Assembly (NCBI RefSeq): GCF_018130465.1
Contig: NZ_JAFCKJ010000002.1
Coordinates: forward strand, 558,001 to 622,000
DNA: 64,000 nucleotides
Reading direction: 5' to 3'
DNA from: Bradyrhizobium canariense
GTDB taxonomy: Bacteria > Pseudomonadota > Alphaproteobacteria > Rhizobiales > Xanthobacteraceae
A program made the position numbers and the translations under genes. Shown here in pieces: positions 51,633-62,426 of the stretch (positions are counted from its first letter, which is position 1; each line of letters starts with the position of its first letter). The notes under the pieces were generated by a model. That model did no database searches. It saw nothing but the letters and a program-made list of their open reading frames with translations, and was not told where the DNA came from.

Positions 51633-52793
51633 ATGCTGTTTACCGCCGACCACGACGAGATCCGCCGTTCCTTACAAAAATTCATTGCCAACGAGATCAA
51701 TCCTCATGTCGATGAATGGGAGAAGGCCGACATCTTTCCGGCGCACGAGCTGTTCGGGAAGATGGGCAGCCTCGGCTTTCTCGGGCTGAACAAGCCGGTC
51801 GAATTCGGCGGCTCCGGCCTCGACTATTCCTACGCGCTGATGATGGCGGAGGAGCTCGGCGCCATCACCTGCGGCGGAGTGCCGATGGCGATCGGGGTGC
51901 AGACCGACATGGCGACGCCCGCGCTGGCACGGTTCGGCTCGGACGAGGTACGGCGCGAATTTCTGGCGCCCTCGATCTCCGGCGACTATGTGGCCTGCAT
52001 CGGCGTCTCCGAGCCGGGCGCCGGCTCGGACGTGGCCTCGATCAAGACCAATGCGCGCTCGGACGGCGACGATTACGTCATCGATGGCGGCAAGATGTGG
52101 ATTACCAACGGCACTCAGGCCGACTGGATCTGCCTGCTCGCCAATACCGGCGACGGACCCGTTCACCGCAACAAGTCGCTGATCTGCGTTCCCATGAAGA
52201 CCAAGGGCGTCACTGTCGCGCGAAAGCTCGACAAGATGGGCATGCGCTCGTCGGATACCGCGCAAATCTTCTTTGACAATGTCCGCGTGCCCAAGCGCAA
52301 CCGGATCGGCGTGGAGGGCAAGGGCTTTACCTACCAGATGGTCCAGTTCCAGGAGGAGCGCCTCTGGGGCGCGGCGGCCTGCCTGAAGGCGCATGAATAC
52401 ATCATCAACGAGACCGTCGAATACACCCGCAACCGAAAAGCCTTCGGGAAGGCGATCCTCGACAACCAGGTCGTTCACTTCAAGCTGGCCGAGATGCAGA
52501 CCGAGGTCGAGCTGTTGCGCGCGCTGATCTACCGCGCCGGCGAGGCGCTGGTGGCGGGCGAGGATGTCACAAAGCTTGCGACCATGGCCAAGCTGAAGGC
52601 CGGGCGACTCGGCCGCGAACTTACCGACGCCTGCTTGCAATATTGGGGCGGAATGGGCTTTACCAACGAGACGCCGGTCAGCCGTGCCTATCGCGACAGC
52701 CGCCTGACATCAATTGGCGGCGGCGCCGACGAGGTCATGCTGATGGTCCTGTGCAAGATGATGGGCACGCTGCCCGGCAGCACTAAAGTTTGA
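51633..52793 (+). CDS. Acyl-CoA dehydrogenase (second of pair)
   Basis: This encodes 386 residues: MLFTADHDEIRRSLQKF start, GLNKPVEFGGSGLDYSYALM, ACIGVSEPGAGSDVASIKT, GGKMWITNGTQADWICLLA, and a C-terminus with QYWGGMGFTNETPVSRAYRD. As in its neighbour, the base Glu is probably in QEERLWGAAA and the medium-chain position reads GGGADE. It may form an operon with the first dehydrogenase and act on a later or shorter intermediate. I chose ATG 51633; the frame before it is translation of a palindromic repeat. Confidence 0.92.
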   Translation: MLFTADHDEIRRSLQKFIANEINPHVDEWEKADIFPAHELFGKMGSLGFLGLNKPVEFGGSGLDYSYALMMAEELGAITCGGVPMAIGVQTDMATPALARFGSDEVRREFLAPSISGDYVACIGVSEPGAGSDVASIKTNARSDGDDYVIDGGKMWITNGTQADWICLLANTGDGPVHRNKSLICVPMKTKGVTVARKLDKMGMRSSDTAQIFFDNVRVPKRNRIGVEGKGFTYQMVQFQEERLWGAAACLKAHEYIINETVEYTRNRKAFGKAILDNQVVHFKLAEMQTEVELLRALIYRAGEALVAGEDVTKLATMAKLKAGRLGRELTDACLQYWGGMGFTNETPVSRAYRDSRLTSIGGGADEVMLMVLCKMMGTLPGSTKV

Positions 52794-52840
52794 GCATGAT
52801 CTTTTCGGAAAACCGCTGCACACTTTTTCGGATCATGCTC
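52792..52840. repeat. Palindromic repeat, family E, overlapping a stop codon
   Basis: The left end GAGCATGATCTTTTCGGAAA and the right end TTTTTCGGATCATGCTC are inverted arms. The element begins at the stop of the second acyl-CoA dehydrogenase (TGA 52791-52793) and ends 15 bp before the GST start. I recognise this as a common dispersed repeat of rhizobial genomes. Confidence 0.85.
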
Positions 52841-52855
52841 TAGGGGAAATGCCTG

Positions 52856-53512
52856 ATGATCACGCTCTATCACTGCGACGCCGCGCGCTCCTTTCGTCCG
52901 CTCTGGATGCTGGAGGAAATGGGGTTGCCCTACGAGCTCAAGATGCTGCCGTTCCCGCCGCGGGTCTTCGCCAAGGAATATCTCGGCATCAATCCGCTCG
53001 GCACGATTCCCTTCATGGTTGATGGCGAGACCAAGATGACGGAATCGTCTGGCATCTGCCACTATCTCGGCGTCAAGCATGGACCGACGCCACTGATGGT
53101 TGGGCCGGAAGATCCCGCCTATGGCGCGTTCCTGAACTGGATGTATTTCAGCGACGCCACGTTAACCTTCCCGCAGACGCTGGTGCTCCGATACACCCAG
53201 CTCGAGCCGGAAGAGCGCCGCAATCCGCAGGTCGCCGGCGACTATGCCAAATGGTTCTTAGGGAGGCTGCGCGCCGTCGAGGCAGCCACCGCAAATACCG
53301 AGGCCTTGTGCGCCGGCCGCTTCACTGCCGCCGACATCGTGATCGGCTACGCGCTCCGCCTCGCCGATAATATCGGGCTGGCCAAGGATTTTGGGCCAAA
53401 TGTCGCGGCCTATTGGGCGCGCTTGCAGCAGCGGGATGGTTTCAAGCGCGCGGTTGCTGCGGAGCAACAGGCCGGCGTCGAGCAGAACGTGGCGCCAAGG
53501 GTGAGGGCTTAG
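52856..53512 (+). CDS. Glutathione S-transferase family protein
   Basis: This 218-residue protein has a thioredoxin-like N-terminal domain (MITLYHCDAARSFRPLWMLEEMGLPYEL, with NPLGTIPFMVDGETKMTESSGICHYL as the glutathione site) and an all-helical C-terminal domain with FTAADIVIGYALRLADNIGL. It may conjugate or isomerise a reactive intermediate of the neighbouring acyl-CoA pathway, but GSTs are too diverse for a firm claim. AGGGGAAATG precedes ATG 52856. Confidence 0.9.
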   Translation: MITLYHCDAARSFRPLWMLEEMGLPYELKMLPFPPRVFAKEYLGINPLGTIPFMVDGETKMTESSGICHYLGVKHGPTPLMVGPEDPAYGAFLNWMYFSDATLTFPQTLVLRYTQLEPEERRNPQVAGDYAKWFLGRLRAVEAATANTEALCAGRFTAADIVIGYALRLADNIGLAKDFGPNVAAYWARLQQRDGFKRAVAAEQQAGVEQNVAPRVRA

Positions 53513-53514
53513 TG

Positions 53515-53640
53515 GTCGTCCCGGCGAAGGCCGGGACCCATACCCCCAGGGAGATATTTTGCGAGGATTGGTCGTTCGGGATTAGCGCCACCCACATCGA
53601 TAGACCTCGCGGTATGGGTCCCGGCCTTCGCCGGGACGAC
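53515..53640. repeat. Palindromic intergenic repeat, family A (copy 3)
   Basis: The left end GTCGTCCCGGCGAAGGCC, with GGGACCCATAC, and the right end GTATGGGTCCCGGCC, with TTCGCCGGGACGAC, are perfectly complementary over about 30 bp each. This is the best-conserved copy in the window. It starts three bases after the GST stop and precedes the AraC gene. Confidence 0.9.
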
Positions 53641-53789
53641 CAGAAGAGTTCCGGACACGGCTGATCGCCATCCCGGAATGACACTTCTTTGCGCTCCATG
53701 ACAGCGCTATCCCGCCGTGACAGCGCCCAGATTTCCGCTAAGGTGACCTCCGTCCGCAGCGGCCAAAGAGCCGCGCGAGGAGGATCCCA

Positions 53790-54590
53790 ATGGAAGATAA
53801 CGGTCGCGAATCCGACCATTTGATGCTGATCACGCCGGAGCGGGTATTCTATGCCGGCCTGCTCGGCCGCCCCCGCAAGCGGACGCCCGGCTGCTGCCAT
53901 GTCTATGTCGCGGTGAAGGGCAGCCTGCATCTGACGATCGATGACGCCCTCGCCACCGGCGAGCTGTTCGTCACCCTGCCGAATCAGCGGCATTCCATTG
54001 CCAGCGACTACCGCACTGCAATCAGCGTGACGCTGGAGCCGGAGAGCATGCCTGATGGCGTGATCGAGGTCCTGGCCGAGCGGCTCACCGGGCCCGACAG
54101 TGCCGTCTATGCCCGCAAGATCCTCGCCGCCTACACGCTGTTGCGCGAGCGCCGCTACGGCGACATCACCACCGCCGAATTCGACGAGATGTGTTTTGGC
54201 GAGGCGCTGCCGCGCCGCGTGCTCGACCCCCGCGTGACCCGTGCGGTCGCCCGGATCGGCCGCTTCACGGGTGAGCCCGTGACAGCGGACACATGTGCTG
54301 CGGACGCCGGACTTTCCGCTTCGCGTTTCCTGCATCTGTTCAAGGAAGAGACCGGCATCTCGTTCCGCTCCTTCCGCGCCTGGAAGCGCGCGCGTCACTT
54401 GCTGCACTTCGCCAACCAGGACCTCAACCTCGCCCATCTTGCGCAGGACATCGGCTATCCCGATTCCACCCATTTCAGCCACTCGATCCGCCGCTTCTAC
54501 GGCTTGAAGCCGCGCGCGATCTTCGTCGGCTCGCGGGATCTTGCGATTTATCGCAGCAGCGAGACGGTCAGGCTTGCGGAGGCGGGCTAG
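53790..54590 (+). CDS. AraC-family transcriptional regulator
   Basis: This 266-residue protein has an N-terminal sensor-like domain (about 10-90, beginning MEDNGRESDHLMLITPERVFYAG) and a C-terminal double HTH (about 165-255) with CAADAGLSASRFLHLFKEETGISFRSFRAWKRARHLL and LAQDIGYPDSTHFSHSIRRFYGLKPR. GAGGAGGATC precedes the ATG. It is positioned between the GST and BKACE genes and is a plausible regulator of the acyl-CoA region; the ligand is unknown. Confidence 0.92.
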   Translation: MEDNGRESDHLMLITPERVFYAGLLGRPRKRTPGCCHVYVAVKGSLHLTIDDALATGELFVTLPNQRHSIASDYRTAISVTLEPESMPDGVIEVLAERLTGPDSAVYARKILAAYTLLRERRYGDITTAEFDEMCFGEALPRRVLDPRVTRAVARIGRFTGEPVTADTCAADAGLSASRFLHLFKEETGISFRSFRAWKRARHLLHFANQDLNLAHLAQDIGYPDSTHFSHSIRRFYGLKPRAIFVGSRDLAIYRSSETVRLAEAG

Positions 54591-54609
54591 GATCGCTCTC
54601 GTCGTCTTT

Positions 54610-54723
54610 CGTAGGGTGGGTTAGCGAAGCGTAACCCACCACGTCTGCCTCCGCGGAAGCTAAAGAGGAGGGTTACGCCAGCGGACTGCGCTTCGCGCAG
54701 CCGTAGGGCTAACCCACCCTACG
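54610..54723. repeat. Palindromic intergenic repeat, family C (copy 2)
   Basis: The left end CGTAGGGTGGGTTAGCGAAG and the right end GGGCTAACCCACCCTACG are inverted arms about 114 bp apart, with inner GCGTAACCC / GGGTTACGC arms. It lies between the AraC gene and the BKACE gene. Confidence 0.88.
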
Positions 54724-54784
54724 GCATCTCGTTTTCCAGCTTCTCCGCGCAAGAAGCCGCATGCCGCCCATCACATGATCGCAA

Positions 54785-54802
54785 ACGTTGAATTATCAAC
54801 GT
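54785..54802. promoter_or_regulatory. Perfect palindrome upstream of the BKACE gene
   Basis: ACGTTGA-ATTA-TCAACGT has perfect 7-bp arms around a 4-base centre and ends 16 bases before the BKACE ATG. Its size and symmetry suit a dimeric repressor operator overlapping the promoter or leader. No matching regulator of a typical dimeric-repressor class is adjacent. Confidence 0.6.
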
Positions 54803-54818
54803 GCGAGACATTCAAGGC

Positions 54819-55685
54819 ATGAGCGACAAGGCCGTCATCACCTGCGCGCTGAACGGCGTGCTCACCGACCCGAAGCAGCACAACGTGCCTGTGACGCCCG
54901 AGCAGATGGCGCGCGAGGCCAAGGCTGCGTTCGATGCCGGCGCGTCCATCATGCACATCCATCTGCGCCAGCAGGCGCCGGACAAGGGGCATCTGCCGTC
55001 CTGGGAGGTCAGCGTCAGCAAGGAAATCCAGCAGGCGATCCGCGAAGCCTGCCCCGGCGTGATCATCAACCACACCTCCGGCGTCTCCGGGCCGAACTAC
55101 AGCGGTGCGCTGGATTGCATCCGCGAGACCAGGCCTGAGATCGCCGCCTGCAATGCCGGCTCGCTGAACTATTTGAAGGTGAAGGCCGACAACAGCTGGG
55201 CCTGGCCGCCGATGATGTTCGACAATGCGGTCGAGAAGGTGAAGGACTATCTCGACGTCATGAACGCGGTCGGCACCATCCCCGAATTCGAATGTTTTGA
55301 CGTCGGCATCGTCCGCTGCGTCGGCATGTACCGCCAGGTCGGCATGTACAAGGGCCCGCTCGAATATAACTTCGTGATGGGCGTCGCCTCCGGCATGCCG
55401 TCCGATCCCGACCTGCTGCCGATCCTGATCAAGCTGAAACGCCCCGAAGCGCATTTTCAGGTCACCGCGATCGGCCGCGAAGAGATCTGGCCGCTGCATC
55501 AGCGTTGCGCCGAGCTCGGCGGTCACCTGCGCACCGGTCTCGAAGATGCCTTCTATCTCGCCGACGGCAAGAAGGTGACGTCGAACGGCCAGCTGATCGA
55601 GGCCATCGCCGCCTGTGCCCGCCGTGCCGGCCGCGAGATCGCGAGCCCGGCGGAAGCGCGCAAGATTTTTGGGACGAACAGGTAG
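54819..55685 (+). CDS. BKACE-family beta-keto acid cleavage enzyme
   Basis: This 288-residue TIM-barrel protein of the BKACE (DUF849) family begins MSDKAVITCALNGVLTDPKQ. It has the zinc-site histidines in ASIMHIHLRQ, NHTSGVSGPNYSGALDCIRE, PEFECFDVGIVRCVGMYRQVG, and the late Glu in GHLRTGLEDAFYLADGKK. Family enzymes cleave beta-keto acids with acetyl-CoA to give acetoacetate and an acyl-CoA. The keto acid here is unknown. A GTG at 54801 could add six residues but lies inside the palindrome, so ATG 54819 is preferred. It stands upstream of the carboxylase genes. Confidence 0.9.
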   Translation: MSDKAVITCALNGVLTDPKQHNVPVTPEQMAREAKAAFDAGASIMHIHLRQQAPDKGHLPSWEVSVSKEIQQAIREACPGVIINHTSGVSGPNYSGALDCIRETRPEIAACNAGSLNYLKVKADNSWAWPPMMFDNAVEKVKDYLDVMNAVGTIPEFECFDVGIVRCVGMYRQVGMYKGPLEYNFVMGVASGMPSDPDLLPILIKLKRPEAHFQVTAIGREEIWPLHQRCAELGGHLRTGLEDAFYLADGKKVTSNGQLIEAIAACARRAGREIASPAEARKIFGTNR

Positions 55686-55698
55686 GTACTGCCCCAGC

Positions 55699-55783
55699 CG
55701 TCATTGCGAGCGAAGCGAAGCAATCCAGAATCTCTCCGCGGATGCAGACTGGATTGCTTCGTCGCTTTGCTCCTCGCAATGAC
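55699..55783. repeat. Palindromic intergenic repeat, family B (copy 2)
   Basis: The left end GTCATTGCGAGCGAAGCGAA and right end CGAGGAGCAAAGCGAC complement (reads TTGCTCCTCGCAATGAC) enclose GCAATCCAG...CTGGATTGC. It fills the gap between the BKACE stop and the carboxyltransferase start, so it would be transcribed if these genes share an mRNA. Confidence 0.85.
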
Positions 55784-55798
55784 GAACAGGATCAAATT

Positions 55799-57411
55799 AT
55801 GTCCATTCTCGAAAACACCATTTCCCCCGGCAGTGCCGCCTATCACGCCAATCGCGACGGCATGCTTGGCCTGATCGACCGCATGCGCGCGCTGGAAGAG
55901 CGCACGCGCGCGGCTTCGGCGGCTGCGAAAGACCGCTTCCACAAGCGCGGCCAGTTGCTGCCGCGCGAGCGCGTTGCGCTGGTGCTTGATCCCGGCGCGC
56001 CCTTCATCGAGCTGTCGACGCTCGCCGGCTACATGTTCGACGTGCCGGACGCGAACAAGAGCGTGCCCGGCGGCGGCGTCATCGCCGGCATCGGCTTCGT
56101 CTCGGGCATCCGCTGCATGATCAGCGCCAACGATTCCGGCATCGATGCCGGCGCGCTTCAGCCCTACGGTCTCGACAAGACACTGCGGGTGCAGGAGCTC
56201 GCGCTGGAGAACAAGCTGCCTTACGTCCAGCTCGTCGAAAGCGCCGGCGCCAATCTCCTGCGTTACCGCGTCGAAGACTTCGTCCGTGGCGGCAACATCT
56301 TTCGCAATCTCGCGCGGCTCTCGGCCGCAGGGCTGCCCGTCGTCACCGTGACGCATGGCTCGTCGACCGCCGGCGGCGCCTATCAGACCGGTCTGTCCGA
56401 CTACATCGTCATGGTCCGTGGCCGCACCCGCGCCTTCCTCGCCGGGCCGCCGCTGCTGAAGGCCGCGACCGGCGAGATCGCGACCGAGGAGGAGCTTGGC
56501 GGCGCCGAGATGCACACGCAGGTTTCCGGCCTCGGCGACTATCTCGCCGAGGATGACCGCGACGCCCTGCGCATCGCGCGCGAGATCATGGCGGCGCTGG
56601 AATGGCAGCGGCCGGTCAGGGCGGCGTCGGAATTCAAGCCGCCGCGCTACGACCAGGATGAGCTGCTCGGCATCATGCCGATGGACCACAAGCGCTCCGT
56701 GGACATGAAGCAGGTGATCGCGCGCATCGTCGACGATTCCGATTTCACCGAGATGGCGCCGAACTACGGCCCCGCCACCGTCTGCGGCCATGCCCGCATC
56801 GAGAGTCAGGCCATCGGCATCATCACCAACAACGGCCCACTCGATCCTGCCGGTGCCAACAAGGCGACGCATTTCATCCAGGCTTGCTGCCAGACCCGCA
56901 CGCCGATCCTCTATCTGAACAACACCACCGGCTACATGGTCGGCAAGGCCTATGAGGAGGCCGGCATGATCAAGCACGGCTCCAAGATGATCCAGGCGGT
57001 GACGTCTGCGACGGTGCCGCAGATCACCATCTATTGCGGTGCCTCGTTCGGCGCCGGCAACTACGGCATGTGCGGGCGCGGCTTCCATCCGCGCTTCTGC
57101 TTCTCCTGGCCCAACGCCAAGACTGCCGTGATGGGCGGCGAGCAGGCCGCCGAGACCATGGCGATCGTGACCGAGGCCGCTGCCGCGCGTCGCGGCAAAC
57201 CGGTCGAAAAGGACAAGCTGGACGCCATGAAGGCGCAGATCGTCGGCGTGTTCGACGGCCAGATGGACGTGTTCTCGACCAGCGCGCGCGTGCTCGATGA
57301 TGGCGTGATCGATCCGCGCGACACCCGCGCGGTGCTGTCGGAAGTGCTCGCGGTCTGCCGTGAGGGCGATGCGCGCACGCCCCAGCGCATGCAGTTTTCA
57401 GTGGCTCGCCC

Positions 57412-57415
<4 letters not shown>
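55799..57415 (+). CDS. Acyl-CoA carboxylase carboxyltransferase (beta) subunit
   Basis: This 538-residue carboxyltransferase of the methylcrotonyl-/geranyl-CoA carboxylase type starts MSILENTISPGSAAYHANRD. It has the crotonase-like oxyanion pockets VTHGSSTAGGAYQTGLSDY (about 185-205) and CGASFGAGNYGMCGRGFHPRF (about 408-428). It transfers CO2 from carboxybiotin on the alpha subunit to an acyl-CoA. Length and motifs favour the MccB-like branch rather than propionyl-CoA carboxylase, but the substrate is not certain. The ATG lies 16 bp after a family B repeat. Its stop overlaps the next gene's start in ATGA. Confidence 0.92.
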
Positions 57416-59388
<1,973 letters not shown>

Positions 59389-59407
59389 CGCACCCCGAAC
59401 TCAACTC

Positions 59408-59523
59408 GTCGTCCCGGCGAAGGCCGGGACCCATACTCCCAGGCAGCGGAGCCGAGCAGGTAACTCCGAGTCGTCGCCAAACTCGATCCTGTGGTTATGG
59501 GTCCCGGCCTTCGCCGGGACGAC
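59408..59523. repeat. Palindromic intergenic repeat, family A (copy 4), entering a coding region
   Basis: The left end GTCGTCCCGGCGAAGGCC, with GGGACCCATACTCCC, and the right end TTATGGGTCCCGGCC, with TTCGCCGGGACGAC, are inverted arms 116 bp apart. The right arm overlaps the last codons and the TAA stop of the peptide transporter ATPase gene, so the repeat supplies that protein's C-terminus. Confidence 0.9.
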
Positions 59524-60517
59524 ATGAGAGCGACTGGCCTCGCCCCGTCCCCTCGTTCAGCAAACACGCCACCTGGTGCCCGTCGCCCGCCTCCATCAAC
59601 GCCGGCCGCTCTGTCCTGCATCGCTCCATCGCAAACCGGCATCGCGTGTGAAACGCACAGCCCGGCGGCGGATTGACCGGGCTCGGCACGTCGCCGTCAA
59701 CCAGCGGCGCGAGCTTCTTCGCAAGCGGGTTCGCAACCGGCACCGAGGCGAGCAGGGCTTGCGTATAGGGATGGCGTGGATTGCGGAACAGCTCGTCCTT
59801 GTCGGCGATCTCGACGATGCGGCCGAGATACATCACGGCGACGCGGTGACTGATATGGGCGACCACCGCGAGGTCATGCGCGATGAAGAGATAGGAGAAG
59901 CCGTGCTCGCGTTGCAGGTCGATCAGGAGGTTGATCACCTGCGCCTGGATCGAGACGTCGAGCGCGGAGACCGGCTCGTCGCAGACGATCAGGCGGGGCC
60001 CGAGCGCCAGCGCGCGGGCGATGCAGATGCGCTGACGCTGGCCGCCGGAGAATTGGTGCGGGAAGTTGCGCATCTGGTCGGGTCGCAGGCCCACCTGCTC
60101 GAACAGTTTTGCTGTGCGCGCTTCCAGCGCCTTGCCGGTCGCGAGCCCATGGACTGCCAGCGGCTCGCCGACGATGTCGCCCGCTGTCATCCGCGGATTG
60201 AGCGAGGCGAACGGATCCTGGAACACGATCTGCATCGAGCGGCGATGCGGACGCAGCGCGGACTTGGAGAGATGCGTGATGTCTTCGCCTTCGAGGCGGA
60301 TCTGGCCCGAGGTCGGCTCGACCAACCGCAGCACGCTGCGCGCCACAGTCGACTTGCCGCAGCCGGATTCGCCGACGAGGCCCAGCGTCTCGCCGACCCC
60401 AACCGAAAATGAGACGCCGTCGACCGCATGCACGGTGCCGACCTGGCGGCGCAATACGCCAGCGCGCACCGGATAATGCTTGATGAGGTCGGTGACCTCG
60501 AGCAGCGCCCCGGTCAT
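59495..60517 (-). CDS. dppF: Dipeptide/oligopeptide ABC transporter ATP-binding protein (F type)
   Basis: This 340-residue ABC ATPase has [20 protein letters not shown], Walker [26 protein letters not shown], signature [15 protein letters not shown], Walker [13 protein letters not shown] and the C-terminal oligopeptide domain with Cys-rich [15 protein letters not shown]. The last ten residues, [10 protein letters not shown], are encoded by a family A repeat, so the native C-terminus was probably changed by repeat insertion. ATG 60517 overlaps the D-subunit stop in ATGA. It is the last gene of the operon. Confidence 0.92.
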   Translation of the reverse strand: MTGALLEVTDLIKHYPVRAGVLRRQVGTVHAVDGVSFSVGVGETLGLVGESGCGKSTVARSVLRLVEPTSGQIRLEGEDITHLSKSALRPHRRSMQIVFQDPFASLNPRMTAGDIVGEPLAVHGLATGKALEARTAKLFEQVGLRPDQMRNFPHQFSGGQRQRICIARALALGPRLIVCDEPVSALDVSIQAQVINLLIDLQREHGFSYLFIAHDLAVVAHISHRVAVMYLGRIVEIADKDELFRNPRHPYTQALLASVPVANPLAKKLAPLVDGDVPSPVNPPPGCAFHTRCRFAMERCRTERPALMEAGDGHQVACLLNEGTGRGQSLSCRPGEGRDP

Positions 60518-61524
60518 GCCACTTCCTCCACCACGTCCGCCGCCCGCCAGCACGCGGCGAGGTGGCCGCCACCCCAGTCCTGCAATGGCGGGTAGTCGTC
60601 CAAGCAGCGCTTGATCGCGAGCTTGCAGCGCGGCGCGAAGGCGCAGCCCTTCGGCAGCCGCACCAGCGACGGCACTGTGCCGGGAATCTCGTTCAGCCGC
60701 GCCTGCGCGGCGAGACCGGACGCCGGCACCGCCGGGATCGAGGCCATCAGCCCGCGCGTATAGGGGTGCTTTGGAGCAGCGAACAGCGCCTCCACGGTCG
60801 CCTCCTCGACCTTTTTCCCCGCATACATCACGATCACGCGTTGGGCAGTCTGGGCGACGACGCCGAGATCATGGGTGATCAGAACGAGCCCGGTGCCGAG
60901 CTCCTTTTGCAGGTCGAGGATCAAGGCCAGAATCTGCGCCTGGATGGTGACATCCAGCGCGGTGGTCGGCTCGTCGGCGATCAGGAGCGCCGGCCGGCAG
61001 GCCAGGGCCATCGCGATCATGGCGCGCTGGCGCATGCCGCCGGACAATTGGTGCGGATATTCCCGGGCGCGCCGCGCAGGCTCGGGAATGCGTACCAGCC
61101 GCAGCATCTCGACCGCGATGTCCTGTGCCTCCCTGGTCGACACGGTCCGGTGCAGCCGCACGGCCTCGCTGATCTGAGCGCCGATCCGCATCACCGGATT
61201 GAGCGAGGTCATCGGCTCCTGGAAGATCATGGAGATGCGATCCCCCCGGATCGCACGCATCTGCGCTTCATCGAGCGACAGAAGGTCGGTGCCTTCGAGG
61301 CAGACTGTCCCGCCCACGATCCGGCCGGGCGGATCCGGCACGAGCCGCATCAGCGACAGCGCGGTCACGCTCTTGCCGCAGCCGGATTCGCCGACGATCG
61401 CCAGCGTCTCGCCGCGGTGGACGCTGAAGGACAAATCGTCAACGGCCTTGAAGAGACCGGAGTTGGTGAAGAACACCGTCTTCAGGTTCTTCACATCGAG
61501 CACGAGATCGGATTTATCAGCCAT
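60514..61524 (-). CDS. dppD: Dipeptide/oligopeptide ABC transporter ATP-binding protein (D type)
   Basis: This encodes 336 residues: Walker [28 protein letters not shown], signature [15 protein letters not shown], Walker [17 protein letters not shown], and the C-terminal peptide-transporter domain ending in [20 protein letters not shown]. It partners the F-type ATPase to drive peptide uptake. Its ATG at 61524 overlaps the stop of the upstream permease (TGATG), indicating coupled translation. Confidence 0.94.
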   Translation of the reverse strand: MADKSDLVLDVKNLKTVFFTNSGLFKAVDDLSFSVHRGETLAIVGESGCGKSVTALSLMRLVPDPPGRIVGGTVCLEGTDLLSLDEAQMRAIRGDRISMIFQEPMTSLNPVMRIGAQISEAVRLHRTVSTREAQDIAVEMLRLVRIPEPARRAREYPHQLSGGMRQRAMIAMALACRPALLIADEPTTALDVTIQAQILALILDLQKELGTGLVLITHDLGVVAQTAQRVIVMYAGKKVEEATVEALFAAPKHPYTRGLMASIPAVPASGLAAQARLNEIPGTVPSLVRLPKGCAFAPRCKLAIKRCLDDYPPLQDWGGGHLAACWRAADVVEEVA

Positions 61525-62420
61525 CAGCCGCGCTGCCGGGGATCGAGGATGTCGCGCAGGGCGTCACCGAACAGATTGGCGCCGAACACCGCGAGGCTGA
61601 TGGCGATGCCCGGGAAGATCACCAGCCATGGCGCCGTGCGGACATATTCGGCGGCGGATTCCGAGAGCATGCGGCCCCAGGACGGATAAGGCTCGGGAAT
61701 GCCGAGGCCGAGGAAAGACAGCGAGGCTTCGGTCAGGATGGTCGAGCCGAGCTGCGCGGTCGCAAGCACGATCAGCGGCGCCAGCGTGTTCGGCAGCACG
61801 TGACGCAGCGCGATACGCACCTCGCTCATGCCGATCGACTTGGCGGCCTCGATGAATGGCAGTTCGCGCAGCGCCAGCGTGTTGGCGCGGATCACGCGCG
61901 ACACAGTCGGGATCAGCGGAATGGCGATCGCAATGATGACGTTCGGCAAGGACGGCCCAAGCGCTGCGGTCATGATCAAGGCCAGCACCAGCAGTGGCAG
62001 CGCCTGGAGGACGTCGGAGACGCGCTGGAATACGAGATCGACCCAGCCGGAGAGATAGCCCGAGGTCAATCCGACGATCACGCCGATGCTGCCGCCGAGC
62101 GCCGTGGAGCCGATCCCGACCGCCAGCGAGATCCGCGCGCCGTGGATGATGCGGCTGAAGACATCGCGGCCGAAGGAATCCGTGCCCATCCAGTGTGTCA
62201 GGCTTGGGCGCGCCAGCGCCCGGGTGGCGTCAATCGTCAGCGGATCGTAACGCGCGATGAAGTCGGCGAAGATCGCGGTGAACACGAACAGGGTCATGAT
62301 GACGAGCCCGGCCGCACCCAGCACATGCCGCTGCGCCATAAACAGCACGCGTCGCCAGCCGCCGGTCGCGTGCGCCCCGGCGCGCCTCAGTTCAACGTCA
62401 TAGTCGATCGCAGCCAACAA
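61524..62420 (-). CDS. dppC: Dipeptide/oligopeptide ABC transporter permease (C type)
   Basis: This 298-residue permease has six membrane segments and the DppC-type N-terminal extension. It includes [27 protein letters not shown], the conserved C-subunit start, and the EAA loop [31 protein letters not shown]. The start is TTG at 62420 or 62417 (TTGTTG), with TAGGAGAGC just before it; no ATG fits. It begins six bases after the B-subunit stop. Confidence 0.92.
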   Translation of the reverse strand: MLAAIDYDVELRRAGAHATGGWRRVLFMAQRHVLGAAGLVIMTLFVFTAIFADFIARYDPLTIDATRALARPSLTHWMGTDSFGRDVFSRIIHGARISLAVGIGSTALGGSIGVIVGLTSGYLSGWVDLVFQRVSDVLQALPLLVLALIMTAALGPSLPNVIIAIAIPLIPTVSRVIRANTLALRELPFIEAAKSIGMSEVRIALRHVLPNTLAPLIVLATAQLGSTILTEASLSFLGLGIPEPYPSWGRMLSESAAEYVRTAPWLVIFPGIAISLAVFGANLFGDALRDILDPRQRG

Positions 62421-62426
62421 GCTCTC

